Of a DNA stretch of 64,000 nt, positions 8,090 to 17,897 are shown piece after piece (within the stretch, counting starts at the first letter, position 1; the number at the start of each line of letters is the position of its first letter). The notes under the pieces were generated by a model, which was not told where the DNA came from, did no database searches, and saw nothing but the letters and a program-made list of their open reading frames with translations. The position numbers and the translations under genes are program-made. Source of the DNA: Bacteroidales bacterium (GTDB lineage Bacteria; Bacteroidota; Bacteroidia; Bacteroidales; WCHB1-69); the NCBI GenBank assembly GCA_017649855.1, contig JAGCGA010000004.1, positions 123,556 to 187,555 on the forward strand. The letters run 5' to 3'.

Positions 8090-9037
8090 TTAGAATTCCC
8101 AAAGATCGCTCTCCAGGGTGCGCAATTCGTTGGTAATTCTTTCGGATTCGAGACGCTGGTCACGGGAATTGGCGATATAGTCGGCAATCTCACGATCATA
8201 GCGGTTGGCCTCCTTGTAGATCAAGCTGGAGAAGTCACGCTTCCAAGTCAGCAGATCGTCGAAAGAAAGACGCTGAGCGTTGTTCTTCACGTTGAAGACC
8301 TCTTGTTTAGCCAGGAACGGTCTTAACTCAGGATAATAGATGTAACCGATACGTCTTTTGGTCGGCTTGCCTTCCACAGCCTCCTCATCCTGATCCTCCT
8401 GGTCATCGTCAAAGATGTTGGAAGAGGTGTTCGGACGCACATACTCCAAAATCGGTTCCAAAGTGATGATCTCATACTTGAGTGTGGATGTCTGCTTGTC
8501 AAAATACCACACTTCCTTGATGTTATAAGAAACAATCTGTTTGGGTTCGAACTGGATAAAGACCTCCTTGTCACCAATCACCTCACCGGTATTAATATCG
8601 ATATCATCGATCGTGTAGGAGACGGAGAGGGTGCTGGCTATATCCTCCCGCGGAGTCGGCATCAGACACATATCATCCGTATAGACGGGCAGCGTGCCTT
8701 CGCTCTTCTCGGGATTGGTCATATCCACGGCGTCAAAAATCGTCTGGGCAAGGCTCTTCCAAGTACCTCTTACCTCCGTCGGGAAATAGAGCACATGGTT
8801 GACCTTTTCGCGCAGATCTATCGTTCTCCAAATGGTGTAGTAATACATCACGTCAGCTTGACGGATGGGGGCATAGGGCACCGGATCGGAGAAATCGCCC
8901 ACATCAACCTGTTCCCAACGATACTCAGCCGGGGCACGGTTGATAGGCTGGTTCATCGTGCTACCATCTTCATCCTCTTGTGCAAAGGCGAAAGAGACAG
9001 CAAAAAGTCCTAATAACAAAAAACCTAACTTTTTCAT
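8090..9037 (-). CDS. porN: Type IX secretion protein PorN/GldN
   Basis: A 315-residue periplasmic component of the T9SS that forms large rings with the lipoprotein PorK/GldK under the outer membrane. A signal peptide is clear (MKKLGFLLLGLFAVSFAFAQ, cleavage after AFA). Family features include YYYTIWRTIDLREKVNH-like and FPTEVRG segments around residues 65-90, a KEVWYFDKQTST segment, and a charged C-terminal helical region. It is the last gene of the operon, 19 bases after porM, and is followed by a terminator. The order P-K-L-M-N is the standard one. Confidence 0.93.
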   Translation of the reverse strand: MKKLGFLLLGLFAVSFAFAQEDEDGSTMNQPINRAPAEYRWEQVDVGDFSDPVPYAPIRQADVMYYYTIWRTIDLREKVNHVLYFPTEVRGTWKSLAQTIFDAVDMTNPEKSEGTLPVYTDDMCLMPTPREDIASTLSVSYTIDDIDINTGEVIGDKEVFIQFEPKQIVSYNIKEVWYFDKQTSTLKYEIITLEPILEYVRPNTSSNIFDDDQEDQDEEAVEGKPTKRRIGYIYYPELRPFLAKQEVFNVKNNAQRLSFDDLLTWKRDFSSLIYKEANRYDREIADYIANSRDQRLESERITNELRTLESDLWEF

Positions 9038-9056
9038 AATTCTTATATGTTACAAT

Positions 9057-10706
9057 TTATCGGATACGAACGGAAAATTCATCCAATGTACGAGGGCCAG
9101 CAGCAGAGTTGACCTTGATGTTGGTGAAATAGATCACCGTGTTGGCAGGAGCCTTGTTGATCTTGGCTTTCACAGCCTCAGACAAAGCACCACCTTGGCA
9201 GGAGATGGCAGGATCTTCCATACCTTTGCTGACGAAAATCACCTGATAGGAGGTCACGTTCCATTTCAACTCATAGACAAAGTCTTCGGGCATGACGGCA
9301 CGGAGCACCGGGTTGGCAGTCAGCTCGGATTTGGAGCGCTTGCCACCGCGGATGTTGGCACCCAAGACGGCACGAGGATCCGGAACCTTCTTCACACGGA
9401 ATTCGGTAGAGCCGAGGGTCTTGGTGGATTCGCCCAACTTGGCAGCCACAGAAGCTGTTACTGTTCTGCCGATCATAGAGGAAGGAACCGTCACAATAAA
9501 CTTGCCGGCACCTTGGGAGGAGACAGAACATCCAGGGAAGGATACAGAAAGCTTGCCAGGATCCACGGGAGCGGATACGGAACAAGGGTTCTCGATACCG
9601 GCATACAGCACGTTCATCTTGTCAGCTGCAATCGTTGCGGAAGGTTTCAGCACAGAGTATTTGTCCTTGAAACCATAATATTTCGGTTGGCCACTCGGGT
9701 CCATAATCTTGATCAAACCGGCATAACGTTGCTCACCAATGGCGCCAGCAGGCAGTTTAAGCTTCACAAGACCGTTTTCACCTTTCAATTCCGTGGCACC
9801 GGCAAGACCGGCTTCCGTCAAAGTGTCAGCACCCATCTTATAGAATACTTCAGGGGTGGACTTGGAATCATAGGCAGCCACGATAATGTCAGCCTCGTAG
9901 CTGTCGCCTTGGAATACCATCTGGGATTTCGGGATGGCACGACCCGACACATTGTCGAATTTGAAGTCATCAGCACTGATAGACTCTTTCAAATAGGTCA
10001 GCATGGCGGATTCGGCATTTCTAACCTCACCGACAGTCTTGTTCAAGAGGGTCACGGCAGCGGCAGAAATGATGTGATCGAAGTTATGCACTTCCCAGTT
10101 CACATCCTCGCCCGTCAAGGACTTAACCTTCTTGTCAACGTCCAAACCGATGACTTGTGAGAGACGATCCCGATCCGACTTTTTAGCCAGTTTAAGGATG
10201 TTCTTCTTATATTCGATAAGTTTTTCCTTTAATTGAACGGCACGGGAAGGGTTCTGTGAAGGATCCTCCAACATATAGAAGGTAGGCTTGTCAAAGTTCT
10301 CCTTAGCGGTGATTGTAGCCACCGTCTTCGGCACTTTTTGGATCTTGCCTTTGTCATCCTTTACTTCTGCAAGCGTGTCGCCATCCACGTACATGATCAG
10401 GTCACGGGAGAGTTGCTCAATATAGTTGACCATCTTGTTGGTCTCTTTGCGCAACTGTTGTGCGTTAGTATAGGCATCGTGTATTTTAGCTTCGCCCAGA
10501 ATAACCTTCTGGTTCTCGAACCAGGTATAGTCGCTGGCATTCTGGCGAGTGGCATTTCGAGTAGAAGTCACCAAAGTATCGTCCACGACGATGAAAGCAT
10601 TCAAGATGTCAGCAGACACATTCAATGCCAACATTGCCGTATAGACCAGATACATCATCTGAATCATTTTCTGTCTCGGGGTCTCCGGACAATTTGTTGC
10701 ACCCAT
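9057..10706 (-). CDS. porM: Type IX secretion motor protein PorM/GldM
   Basis: A 549-residue inner-membrane protein. The start MGATNCPETPRQKMIQMMYL leads into a single transmembrane helix (about residues 14-38, with ALNVSADILNAF). The remaining 500 residues are periplasmic: an initial helical bundle (to about 220) followed by beta-rich domains, as in solved GldM/PorM structures. GldM dimers pair with a GldL pentamer to form the proton-driven rotary motor that powers T9SS. It lies between porL and porN. Length is close to the usual 510-550 residues. Confidence 0.94.
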   Translation of the reverse strand: MGATNCPETPRQKMIQMMYLVYTAMLALNVSADILNAFIVVDDTLVTSTRNATRQNASDYTWFENQKVILGEAKIHDAYTNAQQLRKETNKMVNYIEQLSRDLIMYVDGDTLAEVKDDKGKIQKVPKTVATITAKENFDKPTFYMLEDPSQNPSRAVQLKEKLIEYKKNILKLAKKSDRDRLSQVIGLDVDKKVKSLTGEDVNWEVHNFDHIISAAAVTLLNKTVGEVRNAESAMLTYLKESISADDFKFDNVSGRAIPKSQMVFQGDSYEADIIVAAYDSKSTPEVFYKMGADTLTEAGLAGATELKGENGLVKLKLPAGAIGEQRYAGLIKIMDPSGQPKYYGFKDKYSVLKPSATIAADKMNVLYAGIENPCSVSAPVDPGKLSVSFPGCSVSSQGAGKFIVTVPSSMIGRTVTASVAAKLGESTKTLGSTEFRVKKVPDPRAVLGANIRGGKRSKSELTANPVLRAVMPEDFVYELKWNVTSYQVIFVSKGMEDPAISCQGGALSEAVKAKINKAPANTVIYFTNIKVNSAAGPRTLDEFSVRIR

Positions 10707-10762
10707 ATCTTATGTTTAAAGTATTAGTGAATAAAAATGATTATTGCGTCTTGAGATAAAGC

Positions 10763-11479
10763 TTATTTGCTGGGGGTTTGGCCCATAGCGGCAAGCATGT
10801 TGCCATAAACCTTACTCAAAGCGGAGATGTTGTTGGTTAACTTATCCATTTCAGACTTGTAGTTCGTCGTCTGCTCGTAAGCTGCGGCCATCTGGTTCAC
10901 AGCGGTGGTGGCTTTCTTCAAGCTCTCCACGTAAGCGGTGGAAGCAGAAGCGTCAGTCTCCAGAGAGTTGGCGATCTTGTCGTATTTGAGCGTCATATTG
11001 CGGACAGATTCGGCGGCTTTGGTCAGGTTGCCCACGAAAGCGTCGGAAGCAACGGTAGCATCAGACATGCCAGCCAGCTTCTTGGCGTTATCGCCGAGGT
11101 TTCTCATACCGGTAGCAAGACTTTCAATAAGATCGGGACCAATCTTGGCCTCTTCCAACATCTTGTCGAGCTGTTGGGTAGGAGTTTCACCAGCGATTTG
11201 TTTTTTCTTCTTTCTTTCAGTGACTTCGATCTCCTCACCGGTAGCCAGTTCCGGATAGACCAAGGCCCAGTTGAACTCCATGTGAGGCGGTTCAAAAGCG
11301 GAAAGGAAGAAGATGACGGATTCCGTGAACATACCGATCATCAGCATGATGTTAGCACCCGGCCAGTGTAAGATTTTGAACAAGGCACCTACGATAACGA
11401 CGGCTGCGCCCCAGCCATACAACTTGGCCATGAAGTTCTTGTAACCATTTGATCTAACTAATCTGTCAATAAAGTTCAT
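10763..11479 (-). CDS. porL: Type IX secretion motor protein PorL/GldL
   Basis: A 238-residue inner-membrane stator-like subunit. The N-terminal helical hairpin has TM1 at about residues 20-38 (with K35 and H38 in FKILHWPG) and TM2 at about 43-62, carrying acidic residues E53 (FTESVIFF) and E63 (SAFEPP). A buried Lys/His/Glu set in these helices is known to matter for proton use in Flavobacterium GldL. The C-terminal cytoplasmic part (about 75-238) is helical and probably a coiled coil. It starts 48 bases after porK ends. Confidence 0.94.
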   Translation of the reverse strand: MNFIDRLVRSNGYKNFMAKLYGWGAAVVIVGALFKILHWPGANIMLMIGMFTESVIFFLSAFEPPHMEFNWALVYPELATGEEIEVTERKKKKQIAGETPTQQLDKMLEEAKIGPDLIESLATGMRNLGDNAKKLAGMSDATVASDAFVGNLTKAAESVRNMTLKYDKIANSLETDASASTAYVESLKKATTAVNQMAAAYEQTTNYKSEMDKLTNNISALSKVYGNMLAAMGQTPSK

Positions 11480-11527
11480 TGGTTTTAAATTTAATTAAGT
11501 TAATGATTTTGTGAATTAAATAATTTT

Positions 11528-12958
11528 CTAGTAAACGTGAGAGGCACTTCTGCTGGAGTTATCTCCTCTCTGACGGCCCATAAAGGTTTGAACATTACGG
11601 AAACCTACGTAAGACTTACAGGTATCCTGATATTCAAAGGTACGGGCATAAACGGTCGTGTAATAGCTTACATCTTTCCAGGAACCACCGCGGATCACTT
11701 TTCTCTTCTTGGCGGGGGAGTCATCTTTCTTAGCATAATACACATAAACCGGGTTCATGTCGTGCGTGAAGTTGGTGGCGGACTTGTCGAAAGCATCCTC
11801 ACACCACTCTGCCACGTTGCCGGACATATCGAAGAGGCCCCAGTCGTTGGGATGATAGTGGGCCACAATGCTCGGATAGAAGTTGTCATCGGCAATATAG
11901 TTACCTCTTTGAGGTTTGAAGTTGCTCAGGAAGCAGCCGTTACGGTTGGCGGTGTAGATACCACCCCACGGATAGGTAGCCAACTCATTGCCACCTCTGG
12001 CAGCCCATTCCCATTCAGCCTCGATCGGAAGTCTGAACTCTTGCTCATTAGCGTATTCCTTAGTGGCAAGCCAGGACATACGAAGATGGGTTCTCCAATA
12101 AGAGAAGGCCTTGGCCTGTTTCCAGCTAACACCTACCACAGGGTAATTATCATATTGAGGGTTAGCGAAATAGTTCAAGACCATCGGCTCATTGTAGGAA
12201 TAGACAAAGTCGTGCGCCCAACACAAGGTGTCCGGGTAAATATTGACCACCTCATGTCTGATAAAACGCTGATAACCCGTGCCCATACTGCTTGGACGGT
12301 TGGCATACAAACCACCATATTCTGTCGGTTCCTTGTCGAACTCCTTGGTGGCCGCACCAAACTGGTCGGGATCCTTGGCATCGCGGAAATTGCGATAATC
12401 ATACCACCAATACTCGAAGTTGTACATGGAGACATTGGTCGTATTGGGACGATAGTGATAGAAACGAGTATTAACCTTGTTGAACAAAGGACTGAGTGCA
12501 GCCTGCACCTCCTCGTTCTCGGAATCCCAAGGGATCTCCTCTTTCCAGTTAATCAACTTGGGCTCTATCAACTCACCCTCATTCTCACCTTTCTTGTATT
12601 TCTGGTAGTGACCATACTTCTCCTCTTCCGTAATTTCAGCCTCACCTAACAGCACATGGGCGATGGAGTCACGAACCCAATACACGAACTGGCGATACTC
12701 ATTGTTGGTAATCTCAGTCTCGTCCATATAGAAAGCCTGAACGGTCACATTCTTGGACTGCTGAGTCATGGCAAACGGCACATCCTCATCACCGCCACCC
12801 ATCACATAGTGACCGGTCGGGACATAAACCATGCCATAAGGTTCCAAATCCAAAACGTCGGGACGATCCTTAACGCCAACAAGCTGGCCGTCACCGCCAT
12901 TCTTACAGGATGCAAAAACAACAAGCATCGCTGCGACTAGAATAATTACCCTTTTCAT
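11528..12958 (-). CDS. porK: Type IX secretion lipoprotein PorK/GldK
   Basis: A 476-residue outer-membrane lipoprotein with a sulfatase-modifying (FGE/SUMF1) fold. The ATG at 12958 is chosen because it gives a clean lipoprotein signal, MKRVIILVAAMLVVFASCKN, with the lipidated Cys in FASC. The open frame runs 31 codons further upstream to 13051 without signal-peptide character. FGE-like features include VPTGHYVMGGGDED, VGVSWKQAKAFSYW, LPIEAEWEWAARGG and VIRGGSWKD. These are typical of GldK/PorK, which uses the fold structurally in the PorK-PorN ring. Confidence 0.93.
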   Translation of the reverse strand: MKRVIILVAAMLVVFASCKNGGDGQLVGVKDRPDVLDLEPYGMVYVPTGHYVMGGGDEDVPFAMTQQSKNVTVQAFYMDETEITNNEYRQFVYWVRDSIAHVLLGEAEITEEEKYGHYQKYKKGENEGELIEPKLINWKEEIPWDSENEEVQAALSPLFNKVNTRFYHYRPNTTNVSMYNFEYWWYDYRNFRDAKDPDQFGAATKEFDKEPTEYGGLYANRPSSMGTGYQRFIRHEVVNIYPDTLCWAHDFVYSYNEPMVLNYFANPQYDNYPVVGVSWKQAKAFSYWRTHLRMSWLATKEYANEQEFRLPIEAEWEWAARGGNELATYPWGGIYTANRNGCFLSNFKPQRGNYIADDNFYPSIVAHYHPNDWGLFDMSGNVAEWCEDAFDKSATNFTHDMNPVYVYYAKKDDSPAKKRKVIRGGSWKDVSYYTTVYARTFEYQDTCKSYVGFRNVQTFMGRQRGDNSSRSASHVY

Positions 12959-13013
12959 ATTGATGTAAGATTTATATTTTCTATTAACGTAACTTTGTTC
13001 ACAAATATTGTGG

Positions 13014-14060
13014 TTAGTATCTATTTTTATAAATATAACGCGTGTTGCCATAGCCGGAGAAGATCTCTGGTCTATAGATATCGAAGCAGTATCTAATCAT
13101 CACCTCGATATCGCCAAAGCTTCTATTAGGACGGTATCCCAGCGTGTTCGTAGTGAAACCGTAGGAGATACCGGCGTCCAAACCTTTCAGATAGACATTA
13201 GAAGAATTGTAGAACGGACGTGCGCCAAACATGATGTTAACGGCATCCTGAAAACGGTAGCTGAGACCGCCCCAGAAAATGCCATTGTAACGCACTAACG
13301 CCATGATGTCAAACTGGAAAGTTTTGAAATCCGTCTTCACCAAAGCTTGAGGAAGCAATTCCCAGTTCGGGTTGGCGGGAATCACCCACGTGTATCCGCC
13401 ATGCGCATACAACTGGGGATTTCTCATGGATCCGTGGTCACCGGAGACTCGCAGCACCTGGTTTTTGTCAAAGGCACTACCGATCTTCGTAATACCCAGA
13501 CCGGCATACCATTGGTCGGATTTATACAACAATCCGAAGTTGAAGTCCAGATCCATCGTGGACTCGCCCAATTGATCAATGGTAGGATCTCCCGGGTTAA
13601 TCGGACGATATTTTTCAGCATCAATAGCTTGATTATACAATGCAACCTGGGCACCGATTCCCAAATGACCTCCTCCAATGCGCAATTTGTAGGCATAACC
13701 CAACTTGACATCTACATTTTTATAGTAACCAATTCTGTCACTGACCAATGAAACACCTAACGAACCATGCAGTTTTTTCAGATAAGACTCAATATTGAGG
13801 AGAAAATCCTGCGGGGCAGTCTTGTCTTTCTGCATCTCTCCAGAGTCATTATAGTACACATCATTCCAAGCGGTATATTTGCTTCCATACATAGCCGTAA
13901 AACACAATGTGTTGTTCTGCTCCCCTATGCCTCCGGCATTATAATAGGAGGTTGCCCACGGAAAAAGTGTAAATTGCACATCATCCTGGGCAAAACTTTT
14001 CACAGTAAAAAACATTGTGAACAATGCCAAAATACCGATTCTGATGGTCCGAATATTCAT
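13014..14060 (-). CDS. porP: PorP/SprF-family type IX secretion outer-membrane protein
   Basis: A 348-residue protein with a signal peptide (MNIRTIRIGILALFTMFFTV, cleavage near SFA/QDD) and a beta-barrel body of the PorP/SprF family. Typical pieces are QFTLFPWATSYYNAGGIGEQ near the N-terminus and FWGGLSYRFQDAVNIMFGAR and LGYRPNRSFGDIEVMIRY near the C-terminus. It ends in Tyr, as outer-membrane barrels often do. PorP is the first gene of the por operon and is required for secretion in P. gingivalis. A -7 box lies at 14213-14220, giving a leader of about 145 bases. Confidence 0.92.
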   Translation of the reverse strand: MNIRTIRIGILALFTMFFTVKSFAQDDVQFTLFPWATSYYNAGGIGEQNNTLCFTAMYGSKYTAWNDVYYNDSGEMQKDKTAPQDFLLNIESYLKKLHGSLGVSLVSDRIGYYKNVDVKLGYAYKLRIGGGHLGIGAQVALYNQAIDAEKYRPINPGDPTIDQLGESTMDLDFNFGLLYKSDQWYAGLGITKIGSAFDKNQVLRVSGDHGSMRNPQLYAHGGYTWVIPANPNWELLPQALVKTDFKTFQFDIMALVRYNGIFWGGLSYRFQDAVNIMFGARPFYNSSNVYLKGLDAGISYGFTTNTLGYRPNRSFGDIEVMIRYCFDIYRPEIFSGYGNTRYIYKNRY

Positions 14061-14212
14061 TATATAATTCTTTTAATTATCCATACAACTTCCTAATAGT
14101 CAGTTTAATATGTAATCTCAAGAAGTACACCCTCATAGTCTGAGGATTAGTATTATACTTCATTTTTGAGAAAAAGTTACACACTAAAACTCACAATTAG
14201 AATTTTAAGCGC

Positions 14213-14220
14213 CAAAAATA
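14213..14220 (-). promoter_or_regulatory. -7 promoter box for the porPKLMN operon
   Basis: CAAAAATA (TATTTTTG on the minus strand) lies 153 bases upstream of the porP ATG. It is the only good match in the 294-base gap between porP and the upstream outer-membrane gene. Confidence 0.5.
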
Positions 14221-14325
14221 CAACATTTTTTTTTGTCTCAACCACATCCTGAAAAAAAAATATCGACAAAAAACGCAAATAACTCTAACTGTCTGAATAT
14301 CAATTATAAAAATTTGGATTGGGCT

Positions 14326-14348
14326 AAAAAGTTCCAGCCAAATGGAAC
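14326..14348 (-). terminator. Possible terminator after the large outer-membrane protein gene
   Basis: GTTCCA and TGGAAC form a 6-bp stem with a 6-base loop. On the minus strand the stem is followed by TTTTT, within 30 bases of the stop at 14355. The stem is short, so the call is tentative. Confidence 0.4.
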
Positions 14349-14354
14349 AATGGG

Positions 14355-17300
14355 TCAGAACTGTGCCCGAACAGTCACATTCCCGGTATGCACTACCCTA
14401 TGTCCCTGCGAAAAACGGCCTTCGTAATAGAGGGCCAACTGCAGGTAACTGTTCAACGAGAGTTGATAACGAAGCTCCCACAAGGCATTCTGCCCGACGG
14501 AGAGGCCCTCCAACATCACATAATGCAAGGAGGTGTTGGGTTCCACATCACCCCGGATAAAGACATATTGAACGGAACTGGTAAGCACACCGTAGCGGGC
14601 AAAACGAAGATCCGCTGTCAGCGAGGCTTTATGCTCATTCATATAGGCTCCGGAACCGGTCATCTCCCGTTTTCTCATCCAGACATAATCGGCAGTCATC
14701 GTATAGGCATTGCGGTATTGGAAGACCACCCTCCCTTCCACCTGATGCTGAGCAATCTCATAACAGCGAGCGGACATGGCCTCCGACATGTTACCTGTGA
14801 TCTTGAAAAAGTACCCGGTCTGAAGCCGTAACATTTTCGAGGGAGCACTTTTCACGAGCAGGTGATGGAGTCTGACGGACGATCTTTCAAACCCATAGTA
14901 GAGCAAGTTTTTCTGCTGGCCTCTCTGATAGATATAGTCAAATGCAAATATAGACGAACTGTTGTTGAAGGAGAGTGTATTGTTGAACAGCATGTTGCTG
15001 GAAATCAGGCTAGTGTCTTCCAAATGGGTATAAAATGGGTTCATCATGGGCCGCATATCCTTCTGTTGGGAACGAAACATCGCCACCTCGGAGAAACGGG
15101 CCAGAAATTTGCGGAAGCCGGCTGGCTTGTTCCACAGGTTAGCGGGACGGAACTGTACCGTCTGCGTCAGCTGGTTATTGAAGGTATTGACATAGTTGTT
15201 GCTCGAAAGGAAGACTTTGATATAGTCGGCCTCATACTGGAAGGCGGCCAATTCAAACTCCTCGAGTTCTTCAATTCCATTGCCGTTGTAGTCGTTCCAC
15301 ACATGGGTCCCCTGTCCCGGGGCGACCTTCAGGAACGTGAAGACCTTTTGTTGTTCCATGCCGCTGCCAAGTTCGTAGTATGTTTGGAACAACAGTGATT
15401 TTTTGAAAAAGCGTCCTATATAGTCCAGATTTCCGACAAAGTAGTGCTCAGGTGCAGCCTGACTCGTCAGCCGCTGATTGCGATAGGTGCCTTTCAGGGT
15501 CAGCTGGTGGTTTTCCCATTGTCGCATGGAATACATAGCCTTTGCTTCATGGATGACGAGATGCAGCTGCAAATCTGCCGTATCAGGGCTCCACTCCAGC
15601 CGGTTTTTATAGGACAGTTGGAAGAGGTGCTTTGATTGTTGGGGATTATTGCGGAGATAAGCCTCCACCTCATGAAAGGCGAAGCTGTTCGCGCGCAGGG
15701 TGTCTGTGGTGACATCATGAAAAAGATTATGCTCCATCAGGTCCCGCACCCCTACCTCCAGCTGTTTGAATGTATAGCCTAACTGATTGTCGGAGGTCCA
15801 ATAGCGCGTATGTTGGATCGAGTCCTCCGAATGGAGAAATGTGGTTCTGGTATCAAAACGAAAACCTTTCCATCGCTGGTGAGAGAGCACCTCGTGACGC
15901 AATGCATAGAGGTGCTGGAACTGGGAGAACCAGTTCAAGGCATAGCTGGTAGTGCTGTTTGACGGCTTTTCAACGGCCAGCCCGACATGGAGCATCTGCT
16001 CAGAATAGGGCGTGGAGTCTTGTGCTGACAGGTTGAAATCACGGGCGAATTCCACTTCACGGAAACGCTCGATGGCATGAAAATACTTATGCACGAACTG
16101 CCATTCCACCTCGGAGAGGAGTCGCCATGCGGAATCCTTGGCGGCATTTTTCTGCAAAGGCTGGAGATGCTTGGCGGCCAAGTGATACGAAAAACCCACG
16201 TTGTCTTTATCGTCTTGTTTGGAGAACAGATTTTGGTCATAATGGGAGAGCGCAAGTTCATTTTCCAACGAGAAGCGGTCGGTGAACTGGCTTTCGGAGG
16301 CTATTGTCAGCATTTGGGCCAACTTAGGGGTTGTAAGTAGCACAGCCGCCTCATAATCGCCTTGGGGTTGTCCGTCCACAGGCGCCACCCAGGCGAACAC
16401 CCTCCCGTTCGTGGTGGAACTCTGTAGCTGATAGGAACCCTTATGGGCACCCACATAGGTAAAGGCAGGAGCATACACGGTCTGAGAGGGGTCGGCAGTA
16501 TAGACAAAGACTCCTTGGAAGGTCTGCCCGTCCACCACGGTATCGCGGCGGGCATATAAGACGCGGTCATGGGCAAAGGGGACAGCCTCAAAAGAGCGGT
16601 AAGGAACGGCGGTTCCGTGGTCACCCACCTGCGACAGGAAGAGTTTCTGCGCATCGGACAACTCAGGCTGCAATGACTGGCTTTTCAGATCCTGATATTG
16701 GTAAAAATTGACATGCAGTTGGTGACGTCCCTTCTGAAAATCGTTGTACGAATAGAGTGCATAACGGGAATAATGACGGTCGGAGTATTCAAATTCCACA
16801 ATCACACGTTTTTCCGCCGCCATCAGCATGGCGGGAGTGAAGGTAAGTTCAGCCGTGTTGTAGTCGATGACATAGTCATTGTCCAAACCGCGGGTCAGCA
16901 GTTTTCCATCCACATAGACCCGTTCGGAACCGGCTATGATGACGATTCCCAGTTCTCCGAACTCACCGGTGAGCTTATAAGGACCCTGCACGCCCGTCTG
17001 GGGCTGGATAGTCTGTTGCACAAAATGGCCTTTGGCAACGCCCCCGCCCAATCGGTTCACCAACGTCATGTCTTGTTTGAATGAGGTCCGCACCAATCCT
17101 TCCATACCCAACAAGCTACCGGTGGCGAAGAGAAATCGGCTGTGCGGTGCCGGAAGTTCTATGTCGCCGCCACAGACTTGAGCCTTGTCTTGAAACAACA
17201 ACTTTATATATACATTATTAATATTGTTTATATTTTGCGTATTACCTTCTGGCTGGATTGGGATATTTTTGTCTGATATAACAGCTTGGATCTGAATATT

Positions 17301-17795
17301 ATCCGACACATAACCGGACAGTTGCAAGTTCAGGGAAGAGTTCAGGACCAGATCTTGGCTGTTGCCCACAGAAACACCACGGGAGATAGAGCCGGAACTT
17401 ATCAGTCGGGAATTGTCTTCGGAAGGATCGGATGACCACGAAGGATACTCCGGAACGGATATGGCATAGGGAGTCGCGGACTCGATCAAAGACCTGTCCT
17501 TATGGAACAGTGGTTTGGAAAAATCCATCTGATAGGTTTGATATTCATAGGAGAGGGTTGAGCCTATGAGGGTGGAGTCATAGAGGTAGAGGGTGGCGGC
17601 GACAGGATCGAGATCCCAGCGGCTGGGGACTGTCCCGACGAAGCGGAAGGAGCCGGAGATGATGGAGAGCGTATCCAGGCGAAAGGAGAGTGATTTCACG
17701 AGATGATGGGCAAGACGAGGCGCTCGGCCCTCCTGGGCCGACAGAAATGAGGTATACAATAATATTATAAGCAGCAGTCTAAAACGGGCCTTCAT
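14355..17795 (-). CDS. Large outer-membrane beta-barrel protein with SprA-like motifs
   Basis: A 1146-residue protein from the ATG at 17795; the open frame extends eight codons to a TTG. It has a signal peptide (MKARFRLLLIILLYTSFLSA, then QEG). Counting from that TTG, residues 162-216 (LNLQLSGYVSDNIQIQAVIS, then IPIQPEG and VYIKL) and 301-329 (VYVDGKLLTRGLDNDYVIDY, then LTFTP) resemble repeated elements in the giant T9SS translocon protein SprA/Sov. The rest alternates aromatic and polar residues as in a beta-barrel, and the protein ends VTVRAQF with the terminal Phe recognised by the BAM machinery. At less than half the length of SprA, it is a relative or a separate family, not SprA itself. 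It sits directly upstream of the T9SS operon on the same strand. Role unknown. Confidence 0.75.
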   Translation of the reverse strand: MKARFRLLLIILLYTSFLSAQEGRAPRLAHHLVKSLSFRLDTLSIISGSFRFVGTVPSRWDLDPVAATLYLYDSTLIGSTLSYEYQTYQMDFSKPLFHKDRSLIESATPYAISVPEYPSWSSDPSEDNSRLISSGSISRGVSVGNSQDLVLNSSLNLQLSGYVSDNIQIQAVISDKNIPIQPEGNTQNINNINNVYIKLLFQDKAQVCGGDIELPAPHSRFLFATGSLLGMEGLVRTSFKQDMTLVNRLGGGVAKGHFVQQTIQPQTGVQGPYKLTGEFGELGIVIIAGSERVYVDGKLLTRGLDNDYVIDYNTAELTFTPAMLMAAEKRVIVEFEYSDRHYSRYALYSYNDFQKGRHQLHVNFYQYQDLKSQSLQPELSDAQKLFLSQVGDHGTAVPYRSFEAVPFAHDRVLYARRDTVVDGQTFQGVFVYTADPSQTVYAPAFTYVGAHKGSYQLQSSTTNGRVFAWVAPVDGQPQGDYEAAVLLTTPKLAQMLTIASESQFTDRFSLENELALSHYDQNLFSKQDDKDNVGFSYHLAAKHLQPLQKNAAKDSAWRLLSEVEWQFVHKYFHAIERFREVEFARDFNLSAQDSTPYSEQMLHVGLAVEKPSNSTTSYALNWFSQFQHLYALRHEVLSHQRWKGFRFDTRTTFLHSEDSIQHTRYWTSDNQLGYTFKQLEVGVRDLMEHNLFHDVTTDTLRANSFAFHEVEAYLRNNPQQSKHLFQLSYKNRLEWSPDTADLQLHLVIHEAKAMYSMRQWENHQLTLKGTYRNQRLTSQAAPEHYFVGNLDYIGRFFKKSLLFQTYYELGSGMEQQKVFTFLKVAPGQGTHVWNDYNGNGIEELEEFELAAFQYEADYIKVFLSSNNYVNTFNNQLTQTVQFRPANLWNKPAGFRKFLARFSEVAMFRSQQKDMRPMMNPFYTHLEDTSLISSNMLFNNTLSFNNSSSIFAFDYIYQRGQQKNLLYYGFERSSVRLHHLLVKSAPSKMLRLQTGYFFKITGNMSEAMSARCYEIAQHQVEGRVVFQYRNAYTMTADYVWMRKREMTGSGAYMNEHKASLTADLRFARYGVLTSSVQYVFIRGDVEPNTSLHYVMLEGLSVGQNALWELRYQLSLNSYLQLALYYEGRFSQGHRVVHTGNVTVRAQF

Positions 17796-17860
17796 CCATG
17801 AAGAAAAATGAGCATACAAATAAACTATTTTTTTTTATAACTTGCTTTTATCATTTTTCG

Positions 17861-17868
17861 TATTTTTG
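17861..17868 (+). promoter_or_regulatory. -7 promoter box for the transketolase-sigma operon
   Basis: TATTTTTG matches the consensus and lies 30 bases before the ATG at 17898. A TTG at 17842-17844 is a possible weak upstream element, though the spacing is slightly short. Confidence 0.6.
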
Positions 17869-17897
17869 CATTTTCTTTATAGCAAATCTTCATACGA

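Noticed and set aside
12959..13051. 31-codon upstream extension of porK
   Set aside because: It lacks signal-peptide character and would hide the lipobox that starts from the ATG at 12958.
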